Shown here one piece after another: positions 26,730 through 40,300 of a stretch of DNA of 64,000 nucleotides; position 1 is the stretch's first letter, and every line of letters begins with the position of its first letter. Both the position numbers and the translations under genes were made by a program. The notes beneath the pieces were generated by a model that ran no database searches, was not told the origin of the DNA, and was given only the letters and a program-made list of their open reading frames with translations. This stretch comes from Gymnorhina tibicen (Eukaryota > Chordata > Aves > Passeriformes > Artamidae): NCBI GenBank assembly GCA_013399875.1, contig VXAZ01009477.1:62001-126000 (forward strand), in the 5' to 3' direction.

Positions 26730-26765
26730 GGGGAAAAAAAGAAAAAGAAAAAGAAAAAAGAAAAC
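26730..26765. repeat. A-rich (AAAAAG)n microsatellite
   Basis: GGGGGGAAAAAAAGAAAAAG is followed by more AAAAAG units, a purine-only simple repeat. Confidence 0.85.
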
Positions 26766-29410
26766 AACCAAGAAACCTCACACTGCCTGGCTCTGTCTGT
26801 TAGATGCCAATAGAGGAGAGTTTAGGCTAAGATTGCTCTGCTGTTTTGTTTGAATCCAGAAAGCAGCTATAAAAATAAATAGTGAAAGAGTTGGCCAGCT
26901 CTTGTCACGAAGCAGCAAGTCATTATTTTATGGCTCTGTCAGGCTGAATGTCTGTGCCGACATCCTTTCCAACCCAAGAGGCTAATATCTCTGCATCTTT
27001 AAAACTGATACTTTCAGCATAGCTTGCTATGTGTTTCCTATCACTAGAGGCTACAGCTTTTTATCTGGTTTGCTGTTAGACATGATCAGTCCATTAGAAT
27101 ATACACTGACCTAGGTCAAATATGATGGCAGATTTTCATGAGTGCCTTATTCCATATAAACCAAGTGGTGTCTTGTGCTCTGAATAAAATTTTTGTGCTA
27201 AATTAACTACAAATTAAGACCATTTGACTTTTATCATGTCGGTACCACTTACCGAAAGGGTATAGCAGTGAGAAAGAAGCACAGAAGCAGAAATAAATTA
27301 TTTGTTTGTTGTTAGGAAAATTCAGTGAAGTGCTCAGGTGAATAGCTAACTTTAAACAGCTTGTTGCACTGCATGTTTCTAAGTTTAAGGACAAATGCCT
27401 GCAGGTATTCTGGCACAATCGAGGTGGAGGTGCAAAGGGAAACAGTGAAAGGTCTTTGGATTATGTGTGTCTATACTAGGTCTGCTTGTTCACATCTGTG
27501 TGACTTTAGAAAAGCTTTCTCTTTAGTATAAGAACAGCTGACTATCTGTGGGAAGCTCTCAAGGAAACTTCTTCAAATGATTAAGTTAAAAACTTTATAT
27601 ATAGTTTTTAAATAGTAGTAAATGTTACTAATATGTTCGACAGAATATTCCATCTTTAATAAAATAACTAAGTAAAGGATGTATTTTTTGCATAAATATG
27701 TACCAAGGTTGTGTCAAACACAGTAATCTCTTGGGAAACAAGCAAAGTTTGCTCCATGTATTGGGACTGAGAAAGGTATTTTTATTCTTACTGAGATACA
27801 TAGCAAACCAAGAAATACCAGATGAACTAAATTGAAACATTTTCAAGAGATTTATCTATACTTTTGGCAAGCTGTTTACTTTTCCAAGAGAGAATCTGAG
27901 TTAGAACTCCCTGTAGAGCCCCAAAATTCCTGTAAATCAATTGTACTGAATGTCGCCTTAGAGATGGTGTTTACACCCTTGACGAGTTTGTCATTGTTAT
28001 AATGATAAACTTCTACTTTGCAGTGATAAACTTCTCTCTGTTTGATATATTATTCAAGGATTAGTCAGCAGACTTGAAGTTGGTGCATGTTTTTTATCCC
28101 GAAGCTCAGTGTTTTCAGAGCTGTACTGTTGGAAATAAAGCTTAAAATGAGATTAGTTCCAAGTCAGGCTGGTGCTGTTTGTGAGGTTAACTCTGTTTCC
28201 AGAATTTCCTGTTGACTTCAGTGCTATCTCAGGAAGATCCTGCAGCAGTGTAGTGGCACCACGTCACTTCATAGGTGAAAATTTTCCCTATTGCACACAG
28301 AAACTTAGGTCAGAATTAAGATGACTTTATATTTTGCTTGTGCTTTCTGGTTACTGTTCTCCCCTGGAAGCCAGAATTGTCACCAGGGCAATTCAGAAAG
28401 ACCTGCCCAAACAGCTAAAACTCTGTACTTTCTTCAGTTCTGTGTATTTCTGTCCACTCCCATACACCCATTTTTGTCTTCAGTTGTACGCCCCAAGATG
28501 TGTTTGTCTTATTAAACCTCTGGTTGCTTTTGCAGTCCTGGTGCTGAGTCACAGAGGTACAATCAACACATTGGCCAACATACTGTGCTAAAATGCAATA
28601 AGCCTTGTACCAATCCAGTGTGACAGCTAGCAGAGCCCCAGTGATCTGATTTAAGGTAAACTCATGCATCTTCATGGTCAATTTCTATGCCAGGAGATCT
28701 TTTTTTCCAATTCCCCACAAGGTTGTGGGGTGTAAAAGCGCATTTACCTGGAGTTGACAGGATAAAGTCTCACTGAGTTACTCATTGACATAATTCCAAA
28801 TTACAGCATATCTGCAAAATTAGTTCTACTCATTGTATGACTACAGGCAAATTAGGCCACATTTCGGCCAGATTTTAACAGGTCTTAGAACCTAATGGTC
28901 TTTTTAGCACGTCATGTACCAGATTCCAGCTTGAGCCTGCTGGCTTCCTTATTAATACTTCAGTCAGGAAGAGAAATAAAGTATGGTGGGAATTCTGTTA
29001 AGAAACCAATAACAGTTTCAAGCCCCTTATTCTTCCACTAGAAAGTTCCAAAAGTTTAAACAAAAACAGATTTAAAAAAAAAAAAAAAAGCCTTGCAGCA
29101 TTACACAGTGCTTGTCATCCTTCCAAAACCTTGCAGCCTCAGAGTCCCCTCTGCTCTCAGGTTTGTCACCAGAGGGACACTGCTCACTTCAAAAGAGTTT
29201 AGCCTGCTTTTGTCAGGGAAAATTCTGACAAATCAAAAGCTGTGGGCTGATTAATCAGCACAAAGGTACTAGGTAAATCCTATCACCTTTCATTCTCAGT
29301 CTTCATATCAAAATAATCAGGGTCCATCCTGATCTGAATGACTCCTGTACTAGATAAATAGCAAAGTTGAATCTGTGTGTGAGAGACTGTAGTGGTATCC
29401 CTTTAGATGT

Positions 29411-29414
<4 letters not shown>

Positions 29415-29444
<30 letters not shown>
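29415..29444. repeat. (TGAT)n microsatellite
   Basis: Seven perfect tandem tetranucleotide units (ATTG/TGAT) without interruption. Confidence 0.92.
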
Positions 29445-32400
29445 GTAAATGAAATTCTGGCAAATCACATAAGTCTAGACTCATCCTACTGATCTGAGAT
29501 TCATGTGAGGCATTTTCATTACTTACACTACTACAAGGTGCACAGAGAGGCCTATAGAGAAGAATTTTCTGGTTGTAGTCAAAGGAGACTTTGTACAGTG
29601 AATCCCAGACTTGCCTTTGCTGAATGGTCATGAGCAATGGCCATGTGGAAGGTTTTTTTCCCTGTGGATTAGGATGTCACCCATCACTTACGTATGCATG
29701 TTAGGAGCTGCAAGGTTTCCCTACAACTATCTCTTGTCTGGTATTTTAATGTGAGCTCATGTTTCAGCCTTGCTCCCAGTCATGTCAGGAATTAATTTTT
29801 TCATCCTTTCTCAGCTGTTATTTTGCATAAATGTATAGCTCTTAAATGTCTTGAATTCTTTTTCTTTGGAAAAATTGTTGGAAATTATGCAACAGATTTT
29901 GAAGGCATTGCAACCAGGGCACAGAGGCAGATGATCAGATGGTGTAATCTTACAAATTTATTGAAAATATTATAATTTATTTTCTCTTCAGTGATTTCTT
30001 TTTTATTTGGAAGGAATTTATCTCCTCTGAATTAATAATTTAATGGTCATTAATATTCTGAGTATGAATGTTTTTATATGTCTTCTTTTTATCTTGATCA
30101 CCCGATTGCATTTCTTCTATCAGGTCTGAACCTCATCTCTGTGTCATAATTGTTCTTCTGCATTAATACCTTGGTAAAATAAAAAAAAAAAACAGAACAG
30201 GAAATAATATTTTGACTATACAAACTTTCAGATGCTTAACTTGATAAGACATCTTCCTCATGGTTTTATTTTGCATATACTGAAGCACAGTAATGCCCAA
30301 CAGGTTTAAAATGTTTCCATGGTTATATAATACAAAATAAGACTTCAAATGTGAATTTTATATTCCAATAAATATGGTGACTGTTGATTTTAAAGCATAT
30401 TAGATCATCCACGAATAGGAGGCCTTTAGAGCATCAGGCTGTTTAAGAACAAGTGGTGGACAGTTTTGGAGAACTTCTCTTTCTTTTTGGCATATTTTCA
30501 TGATAATTCAACTATTGAAAGTAATTTACAGCCCTGCTGGTACTATACCAGAGACCTTGTGTGATGGAATTTATATCACTTTTCCTTTTAGACATTTAAA
30601 CCACATGTCATTCTAGAAAAACGAGGACAGAGGTCCAACAAAGGAGTGATTTATTTTCAGTTAAAATACTAGCTACATTAAAACCACATGTTATTAAGTC
30701 CTGTATAACCAAACCATGCTCAGAAGAATGCTTACAACACCAAAGCTTGCTTAAAATGTTTCTTTCTTTTTTTTTTTCCCCCCAAACTTTGGCAGTGTAC
30801 ACATTAACATGTTTTACCTGAGCTGCACAGTACATTGACTATACTTCTCCCTTGGAGAAACAAACTATTAAAATGCCATAGTACAAATTAATTCAGTTCC
30901 TTATTATTTTTATTTCTCACATTTCTGGGTGCTTGAACTTTTCTGTCCCTTTCAGGTGTCATTGCATCTCTGTGAGTATTGCTCCTGAAACATAATACAA
31001 TTAATGATGCTAAGACTGAAACATAGTGTTTCGAAGTGAAACTGTATTTGGGGCATATTAGCGACTTGAACTCTCATAGTGTTCCTGTGAGAAGAGTAAA
31101 GTAACGCACAGACCTAGTGCACATGAATCCAAGACCAGGAGGGAAATACAAAGGTTAGAGTTAGGGGGCCCCAATTTTGTTTTCAGAATGCAGATGCTGA
31201 GGACCAGTTTTTGTCCTCATTATGCTACACTTCCTCACCAGATTGCCTAGGACTTGAAGGGAATTTTTAATGCTAATGTTGCCAGGTGAGTTGTCCAAAG
31301 CTCATTGGAGGTGCCAAGTGAAGGATTTATCCTGTCAAAAGGAACTTCTGCCATTCCACCAGGTTTCCAGGATGGTTCTGTGAATGTGTGTCTGGATCAT
31401 AGTGGCACAGAGAGGGTGCTTGCGGGACTGGGAATTCAGATGGCTCACCTGTGTGCTCCTAGGAATGCAAAACTCTGTCAAGTGCTGTTGCCTCACTGCT
31501 CAGATTCCGTTCAATGTGCAACTTGCATGGACTAGAAAGGCTGTCCCCATGCTTTCGCAGAACTGCACAAGCATTACCAAATCACCACAATACCCCTGTC
31601 TCACAGGTAATCACTGGACAGTTTTAGCCTTAAAATGGGATTAGCCAGTTACTGTCAAACAGTCTTTAAACCAAACAGAGATCAGAAGCAGCAAATTTCT
31701 CTGCTTGTATGTTTGAAATAATTCTAACTCAGATGTTACAGTCACATCTTGAAATCATTAGTACTAACTTAAGCTTGCCTGGTATTCTCATTTTTCCTGA
31801 AATTGCTTAGCTTAAGCAGATTCTGAAGTTCTGATTCTGCATCAGCAACATGCTAAAATTTGTAGTGTAAAAGGCAAAACAGCTTATGTTATGTGTCTTT
31901 TTTCAGCCCTTGGCTGCCTAACTGAAATGAAGCATATGTAGTAGACAATATAGTTTATTAGACAATAGAAACTCCACTCAATTAAAGCTGGCTGGTTTGC
32001 TAACTTGTCTTGGATGGAGACCAGTGCCAAGTAACAAAGGAGATGGTGCAAGAAACCTCACAGTGGACAAAAAAGAACCATGGGGGAGACTTGATGTGCC
32101 ATGCTTAAATCATAAACTGTCATATTAAATTTTAGCATAATATGAATCATTCATGTCCAAAATTGTTATAGAATCACTTTTCCAATAAGTCCGTGCACTG
32201 TACAATATATTTCATTTTATTTTATCAGCCTAGTGGGGACCTCTGTAGTCTCAGCTGAAGTTGCTGCCTAACTGCAGTAAGTAGGAAGTACAAGGCAGCT
32301 GTTCTCCTGCTGCCTCCTTTGCCTTTCCTGAAGCATTAGAAAGCTGTCACTGCCACCAGCTCTGAAAGAATATTGTGGGGTGCAGTGTGGCAGCTATTGC

Positions 32401-32705
32401 TGTGTTAAATTGAGAGGAAAAGCCCTTTTTGGGCTTCTGCTCTTTGGTAGCATTTGGAACAGAAAGGTTATTTCTCCAGGAATCTCTCCATTTCGTTTCC
32501 CAGTTATGGTTTATTGTCCAGAAATTATTGTCTTGCATTGGTTTTCTTCCCTAAAATTAATGCAAGTTGATCGTACATTTTCAATTATTAAAATTCTGTT
32601 TCTCTTTACGTGACTCTCAGAGCTGTCTTTTTCATAGTATAGATGATCACCTATCTTTTCTTTGTACAGCACCATCCAGCTGACTTATCTTTTCCCTTTC
32701 TCTAG

Positions 32706-32812
32706 ATGTTTCCAGATGTGTGGCTGAGAGGAAGTACACCCAAGAACAAGCTCGCAAAGAATTTCAACAAGTGTTTATCCCAGAATGCAATGATGACGGC
32801 ACATATAGTCAG
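32706..32812 (+). CDS. SMOC2: SMOC2 exon 3: first half of thyroglobulin type-1 domain 1
   Basis: This 107-nt exon completes a split Asp codon (G|AT) and encodes 35 further residues, from VSRC to DDGTYSQ. It holds the first two cysteines of a thyroglobulin type-1 (Tg1) domain, SRC near its start and IPEC near its end, with the typical helix between them (QARKEFQQVF) and the DDGTYSQVQC turn that runs into exon 4. Tg1 domains are small disulphide-rich extracellular modules. The sequence looks identical to human SMOC2 as remembered. The acceptor is good (TTTCTCTAG). The donor CAG|GTTGAA is poor at +3 to +6, and the frame stays open into the intron up to a stop at 33062-33064. The exon ends in phase 0. 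Confidence 0.96.
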
Positions 32813-33919
32813 GTTGAAAATTTTTCATTCAGAGTCTTGCATGACTGGAAAGTCAGAGTATGTGTGTTTGAAAAGGGTGAAGAGGAGACAAATGTAATGA
32901 AGGGAAATGTAACTCCAAAATTAAATGTCATTTGTGCCAACACATCAAATAGATGGAAGGAAAATCTGTGTTATGTATGGAGTCCTTGTTCTCTTTTTCG
33001 CAGTTGGCCAGCAAAGGAGCCAAACATTACCACTGTTGGTGTAATACACTCCCTGTTCTTCTAGGATCAGGCAGCTGAGTCACTCTTGTAGACCCCTAAA
33101 TACTCATCAGATGGTAAAATGCTTGGAATTTGTGATCTGTTCCTGATTTGAACCAGAAATCTTGTGACTGGAGTCCATATCTTAAGTGCTAAAGCATGAA
33201 TCATACAAAAACCTTCTGTATTCTCTGCTGAAATTCTTCACAAGCATGTGGTCTGAGACTAATTTACTTAGATCACGGAATTCAGAAGGAACACAGTTAG
33301 AAGCTTATCCTGAGGTACATATTCCAGTCATGATCACCTTCTGCCACCTCTGTACAGCATTTCAGTTGTGGAGTTGTGCAGAAGACAATCTTTCTCTTTT
33401 TAAGCATGACGAGGGAAGTGATATTGGCCCTTAGAAAATATAATGAAATTGATTTCTAAGTGGAATTCCAAGAGTTTCCTTTCTGACAGCTTGGGATATG
33501 AATAATGCTGGCAGAAGCACTCTGTCCTGCTCCTTCAGTGGGTGGAACAATATGTTCTCTATGTGGAAAAAACTCAGGATTGCTTGGTTCAAGAACAGTT
33601 TATGTGTCCCTTGAGGAACTTCCTTGTGAGGTTTTTGTAACACCTGCACCTCACTCATCTAAGACAGGGTGTAAACAACCACATATTTCAATAGTTTTCT
33701 CTTCCATTTGATTCTGAAGGACCTACCACACTTGGCTTGAAATATTCTCTATGCTAAAAAATCGTATATAGGACTGAGATGGGTCCATTGTGGTTTATTG
33801 TTCTAGGTGTTGTCAGTATAGTTGGCTGGATAAGCCTTTTGTGCTCATGTGTCATAAATGCTGTGGGATAACAGGCATATGTCTGACAAGCTGTACATGG
33901 TTCTTGTTGTTTCTGACAG
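32813..33919 (+). other. SMOC2: intron 3 of SMOC2 (1.1 kb)
   Basis: A short intron between the two halves of the first Tg1 domain, with GT at 32813 and a CTGACAG acceptor ending at 33919. It is unique-looking AT-rich sequence with no recognisable repeat. The exon 3 reading frame continues open through its first 250 nt. Confidence 0.92.
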
Positions 33920-34019
33920 GTTCAGTGCCACAGTTACACTGGATACTGCTGGTGTGTCACTCCCAATGGTCGTCCTATCAGTGGTACTGCTGTGGCCCAC
34001 AAAACTCCCCGCTGCCCAG
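33920..34019 (+). CDS. SMOC2: SMOC2 exon 4: second half of thyroglobulin type-1 domain 1
   Basis: This 100-nt exon encodes 33 residues plus one base, starting VQCHSYTGYCWCV. It supplies the remaining four cysteines of the Tg1 domain: VQC, the diagnostic CWCV pair, and the final RC before the proline. The NGRPISGT turn after CWCV is typical of the family. Together with exon 3 this closes the six-cysteine module. The acceptor is TTTCTGACAG and the donor CCAG|GTAAAT. It starts in phase 0 and ends in phase 1; the last G combines with GT of exon 5 to give Gly. No residue expected for the fold is missing, and the sequence matches SMOC2 as remembered without evident substitutions. Confidence 0.96.
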
Positions 34020-34127
34020 GTAAATCTTGTTTGGCTGGCTAGGTTGTATGACAGTGTGTCATGAACAGCAGAGTTCATCTGTGGCATCTGATTAGACTTA
34101 AGCAAAAGAAGTTTTCATTGGAAGAGT

Positions 34128-34298
34128 GGTTCAGCCCAGAGACAGGTGGTGGTGGGAGCTGTGGATGCGCCATCCTTGGGGTTTGGTAAAATTCAACTGG
34201 AGGAGCCTCTGAGAAAGTTGGTCTAGCTTTTCATGTAGCTGTGCATGAAGTCTGAGGTCACTGCCACCTTAAGCCTTCCTGTGATTCTAGGATCCATC
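34128..34298 (+). mobile_element. diverged CR1 3'-end fragment
   Basis: A degraded sense-oriented CR1 tail shortly after exon 4. It keeps TTCAGCCCAGAGACAGGTGG, GTGGATGCGCCATCCTTGG, AAAGTTGGTCTAGC and a terminal CCTTCCTGTGATTCTAGGA, in the same order as the better preserved copy 1.2 kb downstream. Many substitutions and indels suggest that it is older. Confidence 0.6.
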
Positions 34299-35369
34299 TA
34301 CTTTATTTGTACATTAATCTAGCTATTGAAGGGTTTGTGCAGTGGCTATTTATACCATATTTATGTGTCCATATATGAAACCAGGTGACTGAATTGCTGA
34401 TATAGCACTTCATGTTGTAAACTCTCTTGCACATAAACTCATTGCAAAAACATTTCGGAAGGATTTGCCTTTTTTGATAATTCAAATATTTAGAGTACAG
34501 GAAAAACCTAGTGGGAATGCCCATTTGTAACATAGCCCAGTGAAAGAACTCCCACAGCACATTCCATGAATGACCAAATCCAGAGGAGAAATAAGAATAA
34601 AAAAAAAGCATTAAGAGCGAAATGAAAAAATTGCCTGCAGAAATTAACTAGCAAATCAAACTCCCTGCTTCACATGCTGCCTTTTGTCTTTCATCAGGAC
34701 AATTAACAGGTTCTGTTTTTTAGGGATTTGCTTCTGACCCTATTTCATTAACACTGATGATAAGTATAAATCCCAAGTGTATGAACAGTTGTCAGAATTG
34801 CTGTTTACGCCCCTTGAGGTTGAGAGAATTGCACAGAAATAGCTCTACGAGTATTTGCACACTTTATCTATTGCATAACTATTTGTGCTGCAGCACCATT
34901 CTCTGTCACAAAATGGGAGAAATAGCTTTAAAAAGCCAATCCTGTAACATGAACGAAGCTGAAAAAGAAAGTGGATCAGGAAATTTACCTGTCCTGATCT
35001 ACCTCAATCATTCAAGAACAACACTGATATTTTTAATAAATAGATGGAGGAAGGAAGAGACCATTGAGAAAGTTTCAGCAAAGTTTACAGAAAGTTATTT
35101 TTATTTTTAAGGTCTTTCTAGTTAAAATGACTTGCAGAATATTTCAGTCATCTTGCCTGTAGGTGAACTTTATCCAGAAATAACACTCTTCAGAAATTCC
35201 TTTTAATCCATTTGGAAAAGTCACTGTGAAACAAGGCTCAGTTGTGAAAAATAATATAAAATACTCAGAAACCTTAAAATAGAGGAAAATGTGCGCTCAT
35301 TTTCATTTTAGTGTAATTATCATTTATTACTGATTTGCATCTTCAGAAGACACATGGATGTGTCTTCTT

Positions 35370-35530
35370 TAACTGTGGATGCACCATCCCTGGAAATGTT
35401 CAAGGCCAGGTTGGATGGGGCTCTGAGCAACCTGGTCTAGTGGAAGGCATCCCTGCCCATAGCAGGGGGTTTGGAATGAGATGAACTTTAAACTCCCTTG
35501 CAAACCATTCTGTGGTTCTATGATGCTATG
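35370..35530 (+). mobile_element. CR1 3'-end fragment
   Basis: Sense-oriented CR1 tail with GTGGATGCACCATCCCTGGA, GTTCAAGGCCAGGTTGGATG, GGGCTCTGAGCAACCTGGTC, CCCATAGCAGGGG and a terminal CATTCTGTGGTTCTATGATG. Strongly 5'-truncated, about 160 nt. Confidence 0.93.
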
Positions 35531-37261
35531 GCTAGGACAGCACTTTCATGCTTCAGTGTAATTTTGAGTAGAGATGTTTTTACATCCATGGCCAGGGCTT
35601 CTCTGAGAGTGCACTTTAGCTTCTTTCCTGCAAAATCCATTTTTAGGTTCCTCCCTGCCTTTCACTGACATCAACGAAAAAGGGGTTATGCTGATGCTGA
35701 AAGTTCAGTAAATTCTTGAACTGATTGTCAGATGTCTCATAACATACGACACTATTTTGGCTCAAAATGTTGTTGAATTACTTGCTACATTTTCACTTTT
35801 TGTATTTGTACTGGTATTATTGAGGAGCAGCTGCAGTGTAGTTCCCAGCTAATCAATTAATTAATATGAGAATTATTCTATATCTCTACAGGAACCTAAC
35901 CCTAGTTTCTCTCAAAGGTATATGCATGTGCCTAGCAGATGTGCCAGACTGCTTCAGCTCATTTTTGGAGGGGTGGGAAGGGAAGTTATTTTCACAGAAA
36001 TGCTAAGATGAAGGTCATAGTAGCACTTGAATTTAGTAGCTCAGAGATAAATGAACTGCTCCAGGGCACAGGTGAGTATGCAGAGTCTGATTTTGATCCA
36101 TGGAAAGGTTGTGGGTAATTTTTCAGTTGTTATGAGACCCTGTGGGATTATCTCTGCACATTGTGTCCCCTGCTTGTATCAGTGTTCTCATGTTTTACTG
36201 TTCACCACTTCTCCTTTGTCCCTCAGGAAAGAAGTCCAGCTACAGCAGACTTTGGAAGTAAGACTTGAAATGCTAGGGGATTTTGCAGTGGTATTGGCTA
36301 AGGACTCAGTTTTGAGAGATCTGGAGAAATTTTCTCATTCAACAGAGAAGACAGCTACAGATTTTCTCAGAAAGTTATGGGGTATAATAAGGCAAAAATC
36401 TTAGTTTGTATATTGCTAAATGAAAGTCTGATGCACAACTGCACTCTTCTCCCATTTCCCAGTATATACTCAAAATTGCCATCTGTTTAGGATAATGGAG
36501 TTGTTTTTTTTTTTTCCTCGCAAGACTGTTGGTGTTTTCTGGATCACTATTGATTTTGTACCTTTTTTATTTGGTAGGACTATGCACAGGAATTATAATC
36601 AAAACTTTAGTGGGTCAGCTGAAGTTGTGTAGATGTACTCCTGTTTTAACTAGTGTTACAGAGAGGCCATTTCTGCCAATACTGTTGTCCCTTGTGAGTC
36701 CAATACACTCTGTCTTCCTAGCCTTGATGCAGGAATTGCCTTGCTATTTTTGATATGCAGGCAGATCTCCTGCAATGGTGGCAACCTGACACCAGCATGT
36801 TTCTTTATTTTGACTTGCTTCTGTGTATTCTGTAGGCTGGATGCTATAGGTATTTCAAAGATATTTATGCAGATTTCTCAGTTTGCCTGTAGCATATGTT
36901 TTTCTCCCAAGGTCACTTTTGCCACATTTTTCCTTTAGAGGAAAATGTGTACAGACAATCAAGATGCTTTTGTAATGATTTTCTTATAAGTAATGTGCTA
37001 CCATGGAATGTATGAAAATTTCTTGTTTTAATGAAAATGTTCAGTTTATTTTCAGTTCTAGGTTAGTTCTTCAGCAGCCTCAGATAAGGTTCAAATACAT
37101 GTTTAATCAACTGTGCTATTTTGAAATTATGGGATAATTTCTTGCCTTTCATTTTCTCCCAGTGGAACTACCTTTGGTGAATGCCCAGAAATAAGAAAGA
37201 AGAACATGGCAGTCTGGAAGAACTTGAATTTTAATAGAGGAAATATGGAACAGAATTTAGG

Positions 37262-37375
37262 ATGGGCAGTTAGGAGTTTGGTTTACCAATTCCAGCCCTT
37301 ATCCATGCTTCCCATTTACTGTGTGATACTGGATATGCATGACAACCTCTACATTTCCCTAACTGTTAATGTTGG
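37262..37375 (+). mobile_element. diverged MIR-like SINE fragment
   Basis: GGAGTTTGGTTTACCAATTC, CAGCCCTTATCC, TTACTGTGTGATACTGGATA and CTCTACATTTCCCTAACTGT follow the order of the central and 3' MIR consensus with many substitutions. Weaker than the copy near 18.1 kb. Confidence 0.5.
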
Positions 37376-40300
37376 TTAGCTGAATAACATGGTGTTTCCT
37401 GAAGTTATCTCAGGTCCCAATTATAAATGTAAAAGTGTCCCATGTATATTTTTTATGCATCAACAATAGCTGCCTGAGCCATTTTTGGCTCATTGAGTTA
37501 TTCTTGTTGCTCTTATTTAAGGGGCCTTTTGTGCTAGAGACGTCAGATGTGGAACGATGAAGGTCATGAGCAGCATTAAAATATGCAGGGCTTTCCAACT
37601 GTTTTATGTAAACCTTTTCTTTAATTACTATATCTTTACCTGAAAGAGGCTCTTCTTCCATCCTTTTCAGTTTTTCCCACATCAACATTTGGTACTGCTA
37701 AGACACACATGATAAATCTCAAAATGCTGTTCCACTCTGTGAAAATAGTCTTCACTATTTCAGGAGCAATGGTGAGAGGGACAGTAAATCAAACACATTC
37801 CCATGACGGCATTAAAAAGAAAGCTCCTTAAAAATGATGAATGTCTCCCAGTACTTTCACTAAAGAACACCAGACATAAAAAAAAGACATTTTTACAACT
37901 CTCCATCTCTGTTATCAGCACTTCAGGGAACTCCAGAAATATTCCATAGGCAGGGAGTCCTGAGAAATGGGGCAGAAGTTGACAAGCAGGTGTTAAATTA
38001 TCATTGGAAAATACAGTGTTTGCCTATGGTAGGGGGTTTATGCCCTATTGAATATGCTGGGCTCCTGCCAGTGAGATTGCAGAGGTATGGAGACATGTTT
38101 TATTCTCCTGTGAAGTAGTTTTGCTACCTTTTGATTAAGATGGCATGATCATCCTTTATGGCCAAAGTGCAAGTACCTTTAGAAACTCAGAACTCTTCCA
38201 GCATAGTATTGTGATCAGATAATATGATGGAAAAAATATATTTGGGAAGGCAATGAAATTTTAAAGTTTACATTAAATTGTTTTTGTTAGCTGGAGAAAA
38301 ATATCCATCCTTGAATCATCAAGATATTTTGTCCTCATACACAGTACTTTGCCTATACATACATAGTCAGACACATCCATAGGTGAGACAGGAATAGCAG
38401 GGGGAGCTTACCTTCCATGATATCTGCATTCACTGATTACATATCAAATATTATTTGATATTTCTTTTAGAAGTCATTATCTAAACTAGATAATAATAGA
38501 CTTTCACCTCCTCTTTTAAAGCCCAGTCCCATATGATCATAACTATAGAAAATGGATATGCTAAAATCACAAACCACAAAACTCACATCACATTCCCTTG
38601 GAAGATTTATTGTGCCTCAGATGCTGTTAGAGTGAAATTGGATGGAATTGTGGGGTTTGCAATAAAGTAAGACATGAATATGTCTGCCTTAAAAAAAAAA
38701 ATGTTCATCAGAATCATAAATAGATAGATGGCTAAGCAAGTGTACAAGCTTGAATGGTACTAAATTCTTCCTGTTAAAGTAATGCTGCTGAACCTAATAT
38801 CCCTCCTTGTCCTCCATCATTCCATAAGGATATTTATTTATGTGGTGATTTGGTTGCTTACAATGTACTGAAAACTTGGAAGCCAATTGCATTGCCCCAC
38901 TTTTAGATAAGTTATAAGTTGCTGGTTTTGTTTCTTGCCTAGCTGAGAATGTGGGGATTCATCTTGATATTGAAGACACAATTTCCTAAAAACTTGCAAA
39001 TGCAATTTCCTATCACCATTTAAGCCAGAAGTGCTTCTACCTTAAATATACTCAGAAAATGGTAGAAAAAAGATACAAACTCAATAACTCCTTTCCTCGA
39101 ATTTGGAGAACACAAGAAAAGTTTCTGCTGCATAAATTGAAAATTTCAGGTGGAAATGTATGAAGGGCACAGGTTTTCCTTTACACGAAATTCTGTGAAT
39201 ATTTTTGTTGACTTCCTAAGACTATTAAAAAAATTAATGTTAGCCTAGTAAGCCCAGTTTTCATAGAATTAATCTAATTTCTTACTGAAATTAAATTCAG
39301 TATGATAAAGTTAGTTTTTAGTACTAGTAAGTGTCACTCTCTTCCTCCATCCATTAATTTTTCATGAAAATTTAGGGTAAAAAAATCAAATTCAATTGTC
39401 CCTGACTTTAGTCACTCTCACCATTTCTCATATAGATTAAGTAATGTGAATGCATCTGGAAAGATTTTTCTGCTTTTTGTTTAAGCAGAATATTATATAA
39501 ATTTCAACAATGTGTTAAATCACTTATGTATAAACTGAATTCAATTTATGATAATAGTGTGAATGTACATAGAGAGGCAATGCTGGTGCCAAACTGGAGC
39601 GAAGTGGGTATCAGTGGCAGTTCATCACACACATTCCCCCTGCTGAGACATCATTTCTACTCACAAATGAAAAATCTGTTTAAAATGCTTGTGTGACTGA
39701 GAGTCAGGCCTAAAATATCTGGATTTGCAAGAAAATTATAATTATAAGCCTGTGCATCAAAATGAAATTCAGAAACTACAGAGTTAATAGTAACTGGATG
39801 AAATTTGAGGAAAGATTGGATCACTGGTATTTAGTGCAATTAGGAAAACCTGTAATTTTGTATGTAGTACTTCTGACCATTGGAACATCTTATTTGAGTT
39901 CAAGCTGAGCCTTTTATCAAATGCAAGCCAAGCACCAAAAGCTCAGATCTTCTGGCTTCAGCATAAATAAAATACCTCCTCCTCTTAAGAGTGAACAACA
40001 TGGGTTGGTACTGGAGTCCATTTAGAGCAAGCTATCCCAAACACCCTTGGATATAATTCCTATAATGATAGCAACTTTATTTTTCCTGCCTGAATTAATA
40101 TTGATGCATCACTAAGTTTATTGAGTGGTGACTCAAACATAATATAGTAAAAGTACAGTAAAATACAGTATCGCCATAGAAGGAAACAAGTCTAAGTAAG
40201 AATATTTTAAATATGAATATATAAAGCTGTAATATGGATTTATAAAGCTGTATTAAGAACTGAATCCATCAGTAGGTTACTGATTAGGTTACATGCATTG

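Larger units (their letters stand above)
20357..32705 (+). other. SMOC2: intron 2 of SMOC2 (12.3 kb)
   Basis: A long intron with a GT start at 20357 and a TCTAG acceptor ending at 32705. It contains a candidate alternative terminal exon near 23.0-23.4 kb, a GC-rich block at about 25.07-25.29 kb, a 39-nt pure pyrimidine run at 25459-25497, an A-rich (AAAAAG)n tract near 26.74 kb, a (TGAT)n microsatellite near 29.42 kb and two inverted repeats near 21.7 and 22.2 kb. No CR1 copy or other clear transposon was recognised in it. Confidence 0.9.

Noticed and set aside
34757..35110. 117-codon + strand open frame
   Set aside because: No domain, no splice context and a low-complexity tail; a length expected by chance in 64 kb on six frames.
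36051..36404. 117-codon + strand open frame
   Set aside because: No recognisable motif and no supporting signals; treated as chance.
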